25,689 nt of DNA. It comes from Branchiostoma floridae (lineage: Eukaryota; Chordata; Leptocardii; Amphioxiformes; Branchiostomatidae). Each line of letters begins with the position of its first letter. Positions within the stretch are counted from its first letter, which is position 1. The stretch is taken from positions 583,628-609,316 of the forward strand of contig NW_023365716.1 of assembly GCF_000003815.2 (NCBI RefSeq). Direction: 5' to 3'. The notes below the pieces were generated by a model. That model made no database searches. It was not told the origin of the DNA and saw only the letters and a list, made by a program, of their open reading frames with translations. Below, piece by piece: positions 17,696-25,689 of this stretch. The translations under genes and the position numbers were made by a program.

Positions 17696-17895
17696 CAATA
17701 GTAGATGACTCAACGAATTTCAGAGATAAAGAACAAATTTTCCTCCGTTTTGTGTATTTTGTTGTCTTCTAAGTCATACTTTTACGTATTACGCAATATC
17801 TAAATTATCAAAAGTCGCAAAAATAACAAAACAGTGCTGCAGTGAACGAACCCCACAGTGCCGCAACGGTGCCCCAAGTGCAGTGAGAGTCCACC
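17649..17895. mobile_element. MITE with GGTGG..CTCTCACTGCACTTG inverted repeats
   Basis: Inverted repeats of about 45 bp (GGTGGCCTCTCACTGCACTT at left and complemented at right) around an AT-rich core. The left flank is TTTA and the right TTTT. The core segment gaatttcagagataaagaac recurs in opposite orientation in the element at 23786. Confidence 0.8.
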
Positions 17896-17899
17896 TTTT

Positions 17900-18600
17900 A
17901 ATAGCTGCTCTTCTTAGAAACGCCCAGGTGGTATTGAGAGGTGTGACAGAGGTCCGGCCCTGTCTGTTTCATGACGTGTTCGGGTGTTTTATTGGGCTAT
18001 TTCGTCCTGTTTTGCTCATATTTGGTCAGCGGACATGAAGATAACGGTACAAAGAACTAGAAAGCCCGACTAAAGCGCCTGAAACACATCAAAAACAGCC
18101 AGGGCCGAACCTCTTCTTGGTGAGTAGGGCAAGTAGGGTATGGGGTGTTTTTTTTTTTTTATAAGATCGCACAACCAAGAAATCTCAAGAGAAAAACTTG
18201 CAGATTAAAGATTGATAGATTTGTGATAACCTAATTAAAAGAAAACGGTCTTAGCGCGGGAGGTCGGTGCGCATGCGTGCGGTGTGTTCATCATCTGTTC
18301 CCACCTGTAGCCGCCAGGTCACGTGATCATGACGTCACTATGGCTAACCATCCCCACTTGTGCTATGAGATCGGCTCCAAAACTAACTTTGGCATGGACT
18401 CGAGCCAAACGACGGGACTTCCCGTGAAAGGCCACTAATATAACTGGCATTAAGGTGGACATCCCACTGAAGCTGCGGCACGTTGGCGGCGTTGCCGCGT
18501 CCTAAATGTCAACACTGACTTTAAATGGAGACATCCCGCAAAACTAGCAAGTATGGACTCCAGGCTATTATGTTAGGAGGCGTAGAGGATTAGAATTTTG
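17900..18600. other. Non-coding stretch upstream of gene F
   Basis: No gene or clear element. Near 18452 there is a degenerate relative of the preceding MITE end (aaggtggacatcccactgaagctgcgg). Confidence 0.5.
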
Positions 18601-18677
18601 TGAGGCTTTTGAACGGGGAACCGATCCTTCCCCCCTGCATCATTGACGGATCGCCCCGCCACATTTGCTGCCTTCCC

Positions 18678-18707
18678 GAAACACTAACGGTTCGTCCCTC
18701 CGCACAG
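18678..18707 (+). promoter_or_regulatory. Conserved leader block ending CCTCCGCACAG, gene F
   Basis: The conserved block is kept 63 bp before the first ATG. The tRNA-like block and GT tract seen just upstream of the other copies are not present at the equivalent distance. Confidence 0.45.
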
Positions 18708-18769
18708 TTCCAAGTCGTCTAGCACAGGTACTAAGTACAGACCTGTCCTGATCCGGATCGCGGAGAGCA

Positions 18770-19001
18770 ATGATGAGACCGTCCGGCGGAGTTCTGTACC
18801 TGTTCCTGGCGCTAACCGTGGTCCGTGCCGCGCCTGTCCACCCGCTAGCGAGACGGTCCGTGATCGAGACGGTCTACATCGATGAGAGTCCGGGGTACGG
18901 GCGGGAGGGGTCGGGCCTGGACCCCGACACCGACGTCTTCATCGGCCGGCCGGACTCAGGGCACGAGACGGAGCCGTCAGTCGGGAACGGCATGGCGGGG
19001 T
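18770..19001 (+). CDS. Gene F exon 1: signal peptide, pro-segment, longest variable segment
   Basis: Two adjacent ATGs; the second (18773) aligns with the start of the other copies. The leader MRPSGGVLYLFLALTVVRA and APVHPLARR match gene B. The following segment of about 47 residues is unique, acidic and Gly/Pro/Asp-rich (VIETVYIDESPGYGREGSG... to VGNGMAG). The donor is ambiguous: GTAAGT at 19002 is strongest but leaves phase 1, whereas GTGTAA at 19000 leaves phase 2 as in B to E. If neither is used the frame runs on to a stop at 19151-19153. Later exons are not certain. Confidence 0.75.
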
Positions 19002-19116
19002 GTAAGTACTACGGTTTATACATAAGTTATATTATGTTAAGCTTTATTCTATACCTCAATTTTGTACGCTGTGTAATAGTTGTTGCCATGCATTGTACCG
19101 TGTACAATTGTCGTGC

Positions 19117-19122
19117 AATAAA
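19117..19122 (+). terminator. AATAAA downstream of gene F exon 1
   Basis: An isolated AATAAA (gtgcaataaagttc) about 115 bp after the exon. It could end a short unspliced transcript of F or belong to a retroelement tail. It does not match the conserved poly(A) block of the array. Confidence 0.3.
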
Positions 19123-19162
19123 GTTCTATCTATATACACATTCCTATGTCTAAATACTGCAG

Positions 19163-19378
19163 ATTTCAAGATACTTAATACCAGAGGTAGATTTGACTAT
19201 ATCTTTAGATCCGTCAACACTCACAATGCTTATATGGCCTCCTTCGGTCAATATTGACCATGGTAAAATCCTAATTGACATCAGCTCTATAGCCCTTAAC
19301 AGTCTTAATGCTAAGATAAGTAAATACATAAAAGATCGCTTTGTCATTAGAAAAGACAGTGACACCCATGTTTAGCCC
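19163..19378 (+). CDS. Candidate exon after gene F exon 1 (doubtful)
   Basis: After an acceptor-like atactgcag the phase-0 frame is open for 71 codons to TAG (starts ISRYLIPEVDLTISLD, ends RKDSDTHV). Another frame, entered in phase 1 from the strong F donor, is open for 31 codons. Neither combination uses the phase-2 donor. Part of it (ctccttcggtcaatattgac) looks to me like a common amphioxus repeat, so this may be repeat-derived. Confidence 0.2.
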
Positions 19379-19379
19379 C

Positions 19380-19712
19380 ATGCCCTGATTGTACGGAGGT
19401 TTTCTCATTATTCTATATTGTTAAGTTAGTACAGTTTTAAGATTTATTCTGTATTCACTTATTTTTGTAGTTTATAGTTGACCATACAAAAGTCACTGTA
19501 CTTTTTGTGGTGTCAGTAAAGCTTGATTGCATCATCCAGCAAAATTCGTATTGCACTCATCTACTAGCTAACGAAAAAGTGCCATGCTCCGTCTTCAGTT
19601 GGCCTTTTTACTTTTACGTCCCCCAAATGATGTAGAAACAGGTGCAAACGTTGAGAATGGGTCAGTTCCTTACATCTGCTTTAAACGTGTGGTACAAATA
19701 CACCCCATACAC
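19380..19712. other. AT-rich non-coding stretch
   Basis: No gene or element recognised. Confidence 0.5.
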
Positions 19713-19796
19713 TACTCTCCAAGCAGAGGTTCGGCTCCGGCGTTTGAAACGGTCTTGTCGAACTATGTATTTTGTACCGTTTTCTTCATAACAAGC

Positions 19797-19965
19797 ACAT
19801 TAGTCAGACCGAAGTCAGGTACCCATTTTTACACCTGGGTGGAGTGAGGAAGGTAGTACAAAGTGCCTTTCCCAAGGGCACAACGTCGGGGGCACGGCGA
19901 GTATCGAACTCGGGACCTACAGATTCCGAGCTGAACGTTCTACCAGTTACGCAACACATTGTCTG
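19797..19965 (-). mobile_element. tRNA-derived SINE, minus strand
   Basis: On the minus strand the order is an A-box-like gtaactggtagaacgttcag, a B box (gagttcgatactc), then cccttgggaaaggcactttg and acccaggtgtaaaaatgggt, a SINE body I associate with amphioxus and other marine deuterostomes. No intact tRNA acceptor stem, so it is not called a tRNA gene. Confidence 0.7.
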
Positions 19966-20196
19966 TATTGTTGGCTCCGAAGTGAAGTTTTGCGAGGCTC
20001 CCGTGTTGCGGGTTTAAGTGTTAACTAAGTGAAGCCGTGTCTGTAACCAGACCTAACTAACACCACGTGTTCCTCAATAGATCCTTCCGCTAAGGTGAGA
20101 ACTTTCACCTACTGATCTGTCACGTGGAGCAGGGCGGTTTGTGAGGGCGTTAACGTTAGCTTTTGTGCTATCTTTAGTACCCGTGCGATCAGGGGA

Positions 20197-20765
20197 GCGT
20201 GTTTATCAACTCCGTATGAGGTCCGTATTTGCATTTTTTTATGTGCAGTGGTACGTACTATACGCATCTCAATCGTTTCAGTTTTAAAAGGTGGGTTCAC
20301 ACATGCGTATATTTTCGTATGAGGTCCGTATGGAAGTCTTTAATAGCCTCTACTAAGCTGCAAAGGTTTGCTGGAAAAATAGTAGAAATATAGTATAGAT
20401 GCCAAAGGAGTTAATTGGCCGATGAGTATAGTTTGCTAACTCGTCTGGCATATTATCTGTCTATATGTGTGAAATTTCTACTATTTTCAAAGTGACCCGT
20501 GGAGTCTGGTATAGACCGTGGACTTTATACGGACTTGAATATAAACGCACCTGTGAACCCAACTCTAGTAAAGGTACGGTCACACGAACGTGCTTATCAA
20601 CTCCGTATGAGGTCCGTATTGCCTTTTTCTATGTACGCACAATTCGCATCTCAATTGTTTTAAGGTGGGTTTATACGTACGTATCAAGTCCGTATGAGAT
20701 ACGTATGAAAGTCTTTGATAGCCTCTTCTTGGCTTCAATGGTCGCTGGAAAAATAATAGAAATTT
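20197..20765 (+). repeat. Direct duplication, 400-bp offset
   Basis: tatcaactccgtatgaggtc, gcatctcaat.gtttt, aggtgggtt and agtcttt.atagcctct recur about 400 bp apart (first copy from 20197, second from 20597). Confidence 0.8.
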
Positions 20766-20829
20766 GACAAATACATATAGACAAATAAAACGGAAAGCAA
20801 CCTAAGCCGAACCTCTGCTTGGAGAGTAA

Positions 20830-21036
20830 CTCGAGGTTGGGACATGTAAACCGGCGACCGAAGCGGAAACTTTTGTTTATTGATATTGTTTATCTGAAGC
20901 GCCTGTTTTCTGTCGGACAGGGGGAACTGAAGGGAGGGTGACAACATCATTCAACAGCCTCCCACGCTACTCTAAACAAGCTACATGGACAGAATACTTT
21001 CTTCTGACTCATAGCTTCGTAAATCTCTGGTTAAAT
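20830..21036. other. Unassigned sequence
   Basis: No feature recognised between the two neighbouring elements. Confidence 0.5.
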
Positions 21037-21354
21037 GGGCCGTTCCAAAAAGAGGTTAGATTTTATCCAAGCTTCAACCCCCTTTCGGATTTTTTTTCGA
21101 GTGGCCCAACTCCCTGTATAATTTCATCTGAGGCCTGGACCCCCCTCTGATTTGCGTCAACCCCTCTTTATTTTCATCCTAGTGCCTTCATCTTACAGTA
21201 CTGCAACTGAAATGTCATATAAGGATTCAGATCCACCTTTTTTGACCTCGTTGTAGAAAATCCGAACCCAGTGTATCTTGACCCCTGTTTAAAAAAAATG
21301 AGTCAAGACCCCCTATTGTACAATCCTCCCAACAGGTATTTTTTGGAACGGCCC
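21037..21354. mobile_element. 318-bp MITE with GGGCCGTTCCAAAAA inverted repeats
   Basis: The left end GGGCCGTTCCAAAAA and right end TTTTTTGGAACGGCCC are inverted. AAAT lies directly outside both ends. The interior has runs of aacccccttt/gacccccct type. No ORF of note. Confidence 0.75.
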
Positions 21355-21900
21355 AAATGCAACGTCCTTGCATTTGCAGCGGTTTATCGAAGTAGGGTAT
21401 CTCATCATCTATAATCGCATCAATCCCTTAGTCTAACTAGTGGACCATTGGGGGCAGCACAGAAGATCCGGCAAACAGTTTTCTCCAACTTTTATGGTTT
21501 ATTGCTCTTAAGTTAATGTTTAACTAAGTGCCATGCTTGTTCATTCTTTGATATCATCCTTCCATCTTCTTCGAGAGGGTGGTGCATGGTCCCATATTGT
21601 TGCTCGCCCCTCCAAAATTGCAGAATGGAACTGAAATCCTTCTGTATTTTTCACTAATAGACATGTGATTAAAGTTGGCTTAGTCTATGAGCGAAACGTG
21701 CCCCACGAAATGTAGAAAATATCGTTTCAGATGGTCTAGATTTCAGAAAGTCTCACGCTGACATTTTTGTCCCCATGACAGCAGGTTGAAGGCATTCTTC
21801 AATTTCTTGTACGAAAATTGGGGCTTCAGCTTGTCATAGCTCACTGTTTGTGGTTGGTTTCCAATGTCGTTTGGCAAGGTGTTCCAGTTTGGAAGGGACT
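21355..21900. other. Unassigned non-coding sequence
   Basis: No gene, splice-supported exon or repeat recognised. Confidence 0.5.
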
Positions 21901-22460
21901 AACTTATCATCATCTTGAGAACTGCCACCTTTACTCAAGGAGGTTGACAACCTCCTTGGTTTACTGTGAGTCATTTGGCAGTGTAGAAAGAACAGAGACA
22001 CACAGTCCTAGATTCTCACGTGCGCGTTTGGGGATTAGTACAGACACAAACTTATCATCGTCTTGATAACTGCCACCTTTTACAGAGGGCCATGTACAGG
22101 GCTCGAAATATTGGGGCACTGGTGCAGGTAACATTGAAAATTACCTGCACCAGTCAAATTTTACCTGCACCACTCAGAATTTTGGCAGTATGGATCATAC
22201 TAAAATTCTTCAGAATCCATTGCTATTTTACCTTTTATACTCTATAGGTGGTAACAGTCAATACAGCTAGTAACACTCCACATACACCTACATCATAGGA
22301 TATTTATGTATAAAACCCAGTACATGGACCAGTGCAGGTTAGGTGCAGGTAGACATCAGAAATACCTGCACAGCTCCAATTTTACCTGCACTAACCTGCA
22401 TATTCAGGTGGTATTTCGAGCCCTGATTTGGCAGTGTAGTAAGAACAGAGACACACACGT
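21901..22460 (+). repeat. 148-bp tandem duplication split by a hAT-like element
   Basis: aacttatcatc.tcttga.aa followed by ctgccacctt occurs at 21901 and 22049. atttggcagtgtag.aagaac occurs at 21973 and again at 22426, after the inserted element. The first copy has a small perfect hairpin (aaggaggttgacaacctcct) at about 21937. Confidence 0.8.
22097..22425. mobile_element. 329-bp hAT-like MITE, CAGGGCTCGAAATA ends
   Basis: CAGGGCTCGAAATA at the left and TATTTCGAGCCCTG at the right. The interior has repeated, partly inverted acctgcac motifs. The ends match a widespread animal hAT type (family knowledge). I see no 8-bp target duplication. Confidence 0.75.
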
Positions 22461-22740
22461 GCGCTGATTTTGGCGCGTTTCCCGGACGGGAAATGTCAGT
22501 TTGTCCTGTCGACACAAAGGTGACCGTGACGTCATCGAAAGGATCCGTTACAGACACCACCAGAGATTTGTTTTCTTAACTACGCGCAGGTTGCTGGCAG
22601 CTACCTAAGCTCCAAGCAGATCCTACAATCGTAGGACGGTTTGATACTATCTTCTGGTACTCTAGGGTCTGCTGGGAGAATAATTGCTACCGTGCTACAT
22701 GATATACCGAAAGGAAATGGGGGTTATGTTTTTAGCAGCA
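22430..22740. other. Unassigned sequence with a CTCCAAGCAG fragment
   Basis: A degenerate element relative at about 22610-22680 (gctccaagcagatcctac, then a weak right end gtctgctgggagaa). Nothing else recognised. Confidence 0.45.
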
Positions 22741-22754
22741 GCATTCGCGAGAGC

Positions 22755-23180
22755 GCGTATGTGTGTGCATGCATGTGCGTATGCGTATGTGTGTGCGTGT
22801 CCGTGCGTTTATGGTCGTATGTGTGTGTGTGCGTGTGTCTGTGTGTGTGTGTGCGTGTGTCTGTGTGTGTGTGTGTGCTCACGCGCGCGCGTGTGTGCGT
22901 GTGTGTGTGTGTATGTGTGTGTGTGTGTTTGTGTGTGTGTGCGCGTGTGTGTGTGTGCGTGTGTGTGTGCGTGTGTGTGTGTCTGTCCGTGTGTGTGTGT
23001 GTGTCTGTGTGTGTGTGTCTCTCTCTGTGTGTGTGTGTGTGTCTGTGTGCGTATGTGTCTGTGTGTGTGTGAGAGTGTGCGTGTGTGTGTGTTTGTGTGT
23101 GTGTCTCTCTCTCTCTCTCTGTGTCTGTGTGTTTGTGTTTGAGTGCGTGTTTGGGTGTATGTATGGGTGGGAGCGTGTGT
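22755..23180. repeat. (GT)n microsatellite, about 425 bp
   Basis: GT with GC, CT and CTCTCT interruptions. The long Cys/Val ORFs in three frames are translations of the repeat. Confidence 0.97.
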
Positions 23181-23785
23181 GTCCCAGGAAAATGCCTAAG
23201 ATTCTACAGGAGTTTGCATTTTAACGCAAACTAGAAACCGTAGTCTATTTATAGACATCGGGTCAGGTCTCACAGACACAAGCTTCTATTGAACAAACGT
23301 GAAGCCTTTTCCAAAGAAAGACAAAGAAGCAGATGTTTCAAATCCGTCCCACATTTCCCCTTGGAAGATCACTTGAAGGAAGATATCTCCTGACTCGGGT
23401 CGATCTTTAAGATGCGCCAAGGCGTCTGTCCCGCTGGGTCCCACGCCAACAAAAGGTTAGGGACTGGTCTATATATAGCGGGGGGGGGGGGTCGTCAAAG
23501 GGTAGGGGTAAAAAAAAATTCCTAGGCTCTCCCCCAAGTCAATTTATTTCCTAGCGGCCCTCCTCCGGCTCAATTTTTTCCTAGCATCTCCACCCAAGTC
23601 ACCCAGTCCTTCAGAAGCTACGGGCACAGGACAGTTCCGTGCCAGACAAAACGTTAAAAGGTACGGGCAAAGGTACAATTCCCAGCCTGGATGCCAGAGT
23701 GTTTCCAGGGCCTATACAGCCCAACTCCTCGGCTGTAGGGCTAACATGCCCCCGAGGAAGTTCTACAGCAGGCCCCCTGAGTTTA
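23181..23785. other. Unassigned sequence with short degenerate repeats
   Basis: Three degenerate units of cctag + ctc.cccaagtcaattt type lie at about 23520-23600. cgccaacaaaaggttag occurs near 23446 and again near 24096, on either side of the MITE. No gene. Confidence 0.5.
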
Positions 23786-24003
23786 GATGCACTCTCACTG
23801 CACTTGCGCCAAGCTTGCGTCACTGCGGCGTTCGTTCACTGTGTCACTGTTTTGTTATTTTCTCCTATTTTTTATAATTCTTTATAACTATAACTCCGAA
23901 GTAAAATAAGTAAGAAAATTTGTTCTTTATCTCTGAAATTCGTTGCGCATCTTTCGAACCCCGCCGTGACGCAAGCTTGACGCAAGTGCAGTGAGAGTGC
24001 ACC
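23786..24003. mobile_element. MITE, second copy of the CTCTCACTGCACTTG family
   Basis: Inverted repeats of about 45 bp (GATGCACTCTCACTGCACTT and complement). TTTA directly flanks both ends (23782-23785, 24004-24007). The core is shared, in reverse, with 17649-17895. The small ORFs on both strands lie in the inverted repeats and are not genes. Confidence 0.8.
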
Positions 24004-24007
24004 TTTA

Positions 24008-25029
24008 GACCCTGATAAACATGATGATCTAACTCCGTGCACGATAGATATTATTGAGATCGGCCCGGAGTCTGATATCCAGGCTAGAAAATTCCGCGCC
24101 AACAAAAGGTTAGAAGGTACGAGCACAGGACAGAAATAAACCTGGGGGCATACATGACAGGAGACGGTCACCTGGTGGTAAATGGGTTGGAACCGCGCCC
24201 ACAGACACGTGGAAAAGGGAGGATACTTGGCTGAATGTATCTGTGTCTATTATAGCCGGTACAGATTTATAGTCTGTATCTGTGTCAGATCCTTCGGTAT
24301 AACAAAACAGTTTTTGTCATACAGACACTAGTGATAAGTGGGTCAAATCTAGAAGAAATGATCTTCTAATAATATAACAAGCTGCCAGGAGTGTTGTCAT
24401 CTTGAAACAAACTCGGTTGCTCATAAAAATCTGGAAAACAAATTGAGATATTTCAATATCAAGAGAATATATGCCTTTACCTTTGTGACAAATATCAACT
24501 CATTCCATGAAAAATGAGCCTGTTATAAAACCAGTGGCATTACTTTCTGAAGCACCCTCGTATAGTCACAAAAGCCAATCATTTTTTTAGTTATCTGACA
24601 AATTTCTAAAGCAGTTTGATTCTAAAAACTTGGTGGTCTTTTAGTACAGTGTAGAAGTGTGACCGAACACTCCTGACTTAACCAAGTTTTGTCCCAGTCT
24701 GAAACACTCCTTTTAGTAATTTATATATCCAAGTTACTATGATGACACAGTGCACTCTTAAGTCGGACGTCGGTCTGATGTACACTTAGAAGTCACGACA
24801 CTCCTTGCCTTACAGGATAGAATGTATTACTATTCCATATCACCTTTGCTATAAATGATTTCTACGTTTTTATGTTTACTTTGTTATTTGTACGCGGCAT
24901 CGTTGAAATAACTTACAAAGTTGAGTGCAGTGCCACCTTGTCCTTGTCCCTTTTTTAAGACAAACAAAAACGTCTTTAAGATGATCAGATGGAACTTATA
25001 AAACTTTGCTGGTTCAATTATTGTTGCAG
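24008..25029. other. Unassigned AT-rich sequence
   Basis: No gene or element recognised. May be an intron of gene F if that gene continues. Confidence 0.45.
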
Positions 25030-25066
25030 GGCCGGAAAAATAAACGTTAGGGTTGGAAGGAAGCCA
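25030..25066 (+). CDS. Candidate small exon of gene F (doubtful)
   Basis: An acceptor attgttgcag and donor CCA|GTGAGT bound a 37-base segment. Entered in phase 2 it is the only open frame, coding AGKINVRVGRKP, and it leaves phase 0. That 2-to-0 phase pattern equals the gene A exon at 136-205, and phase 2 matches the alternative F donor. The 6-kb distance and shortness make chance quite possible. Confidence 0.2.
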
Positions 25067-25689
25067 GTGAGTATACTGTGTGTCACTGATTCTAAATTAC
25101 TTCTGTCTGGGAGGTCTGGTACGTGGCGTAACTTCTGAGGTAATAATTATGGCAGAGGAATGTTTTGCTTAGAAAGGACAGCGTAAGGTCTTTCCTAGTT
25201 AACCTAACAGAATAAGGTTTGCCGCTACTGCCAGACTACAAAATACGGGTCCTTTGTCTTTCACTGCCAAATCATACTAGTCAATGTTAATTCGATTATA
25301 TATCTGGCATCAGCGCGCACATCCATTTCCGTATACTGTAAATCGTACAAAGCAGCTGCATATATCATATATGCCGTACATTGCAAACCAAACGGGAAAA
25401 TAGGGTAAAGAGAATAGTCGTTGGCATCATTACCTGTGTATATCTTTACATTTCTATTTTTCGTTTTCACAAACAGCCCGTCCGGATCCCGGTTTGGAAA
25501 TGTAACGTAGGCATTAGAAAGTAGTTTGAATCAGAGAGAACAATGCCCATTATTGGAACCTTGAAAGCACGCTTGTCGGCTTGAAGGCGCGAACATGTGA
25601 CGAATTTTGTGCGAAGTCTATGCAAACTAGTCTCCTTAGTAGGCTATACGGCTTTGAGCTTTCCTTTCTTTTGCTACTAAGTTTTCTTT
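25067..25689. other. Unassigned sequence to window end
   Basis: No recognisable gene. The 69-codon minus-strand ORF at 25261-25470 has no supporting signal. Confidence 0.45.

Larger units (their letters stand above)
19713..20829. mobile_element. 1.1-kb element with 24-bp inverted repeats (CTCCAAGCAG superfamily)
   Basis: TACTCTCCAAGCAGAGGTTC at the left recurs complemented at the right end (gaacctctgcttggagagta). The CTCCAAGCAGA core is shared with the Mutator-like MITEs at 550 and 11212. No 9-bp target duplication is visible, so the ends may come from different insertions. The interior carries a SINE and a direct duplication of about 170-200 bp (20197 and 20597). No transposase ORF. Confidence 0.55.

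Noticed and set aside
3630-19001. Classic neuropeptide precursors
   Set aside because: A dibasic site follows the leader, but B to E have no repeated peptide, no amidation Gly before Lys/Arg and no second dibasic site; only the doubtful F exon has a Gly-Arg-Lys.
1-25689. CRISPR array, rRNA or bacterial operon features
   Set aside because: Regular repeats here are microsatellites and a minisatellite. Introns and AATAAA signals show a eukaryotic nuclear locus.

Overview
Animal nuclear DNA, most probably from an amphioxus (Branchiostoma). The evidence is spliceosomal introns, AATAAA poly(A) signals, very dense (CA)n/(GT)n microsatellites, and several short DNA transposons and tRNA-derived SINEs whose ends (e.g. 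CTCCAAGCAGATCCTACGG, CAGGGCTCGAAATA) I associate with lancelet genomes. The species call is inference from repeat style; no gene in the window has a family I can name.

The window is dominated by a head-to-tail tandem array, all on the plus strand, of small secreted-protein genes, called A to F here. Five copies have a recognisable first coding exon with start codons at 3630 (B), 7391 (C), 10286 (D), 13732 (E) and 18770 or 18773 (F). Each encodes a nearly identical signal peptide plus short pro-segment ending in a dibasic Arg-Arg. The sequence just after the dibasic site is almost unrelated between B, D, F and the C/E pair. In B to E exon 1 ends in phase 2, and one terminal exon (5634, 9019, 12520, 15439) continues the frame as an Asp/Thr/Gly/Pro-rich tail without cysteine. 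Predicted preproteins are 100, 111, 103 and 114 aa. Gene A shows only its last two coding exons (136-205 and 1427-1510). Its terminal exon is homologous to those of B to E but is read in another frame and encodes a helix-like hydrophobic/charged tail. The array therefore seems to have changed both its mature N-terminal segment and its C-terminus.

Layout: 1-2935 is the 3' part of gene A and its long 3' UTR; 2936-3629 is a GT microsatellite and an assembly gap; 3630-6940 is gene B; 6950-7390 intergenic; 7391-9860 gene C (150-bp gap in its 3' UTR); 9860-10285 intergenic; 10286-13335 gene D with a 57-bp intronic minisatellite; 13336-13731 intergenic; 13732-16670 gene E; 16671-18769 microsatellite, a 445-bp tandem duplication and a MITE; 18770 onward is exon 1 of gene F, whose later exons are uncertain; 19380-25689 is repeat-rich sequence with at least five inverted-repeat elements, one SINE and a large GT microsatellite, and no convincing gene.

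Because the gene copies are alignable, many transposon insertions can be dated against an empty site in a sister copy. These include a foldback MITE with an 8-bp target duplication in B, C and D but not E, a pogo-like element only in E, a SINE only in B, and a Mutator-like element with a 9-bp target duplication only in D. Leader-conserved, mature-variable arrays are known for venom, antimicrobial and other secreted effector peptides. That role here is inference only.
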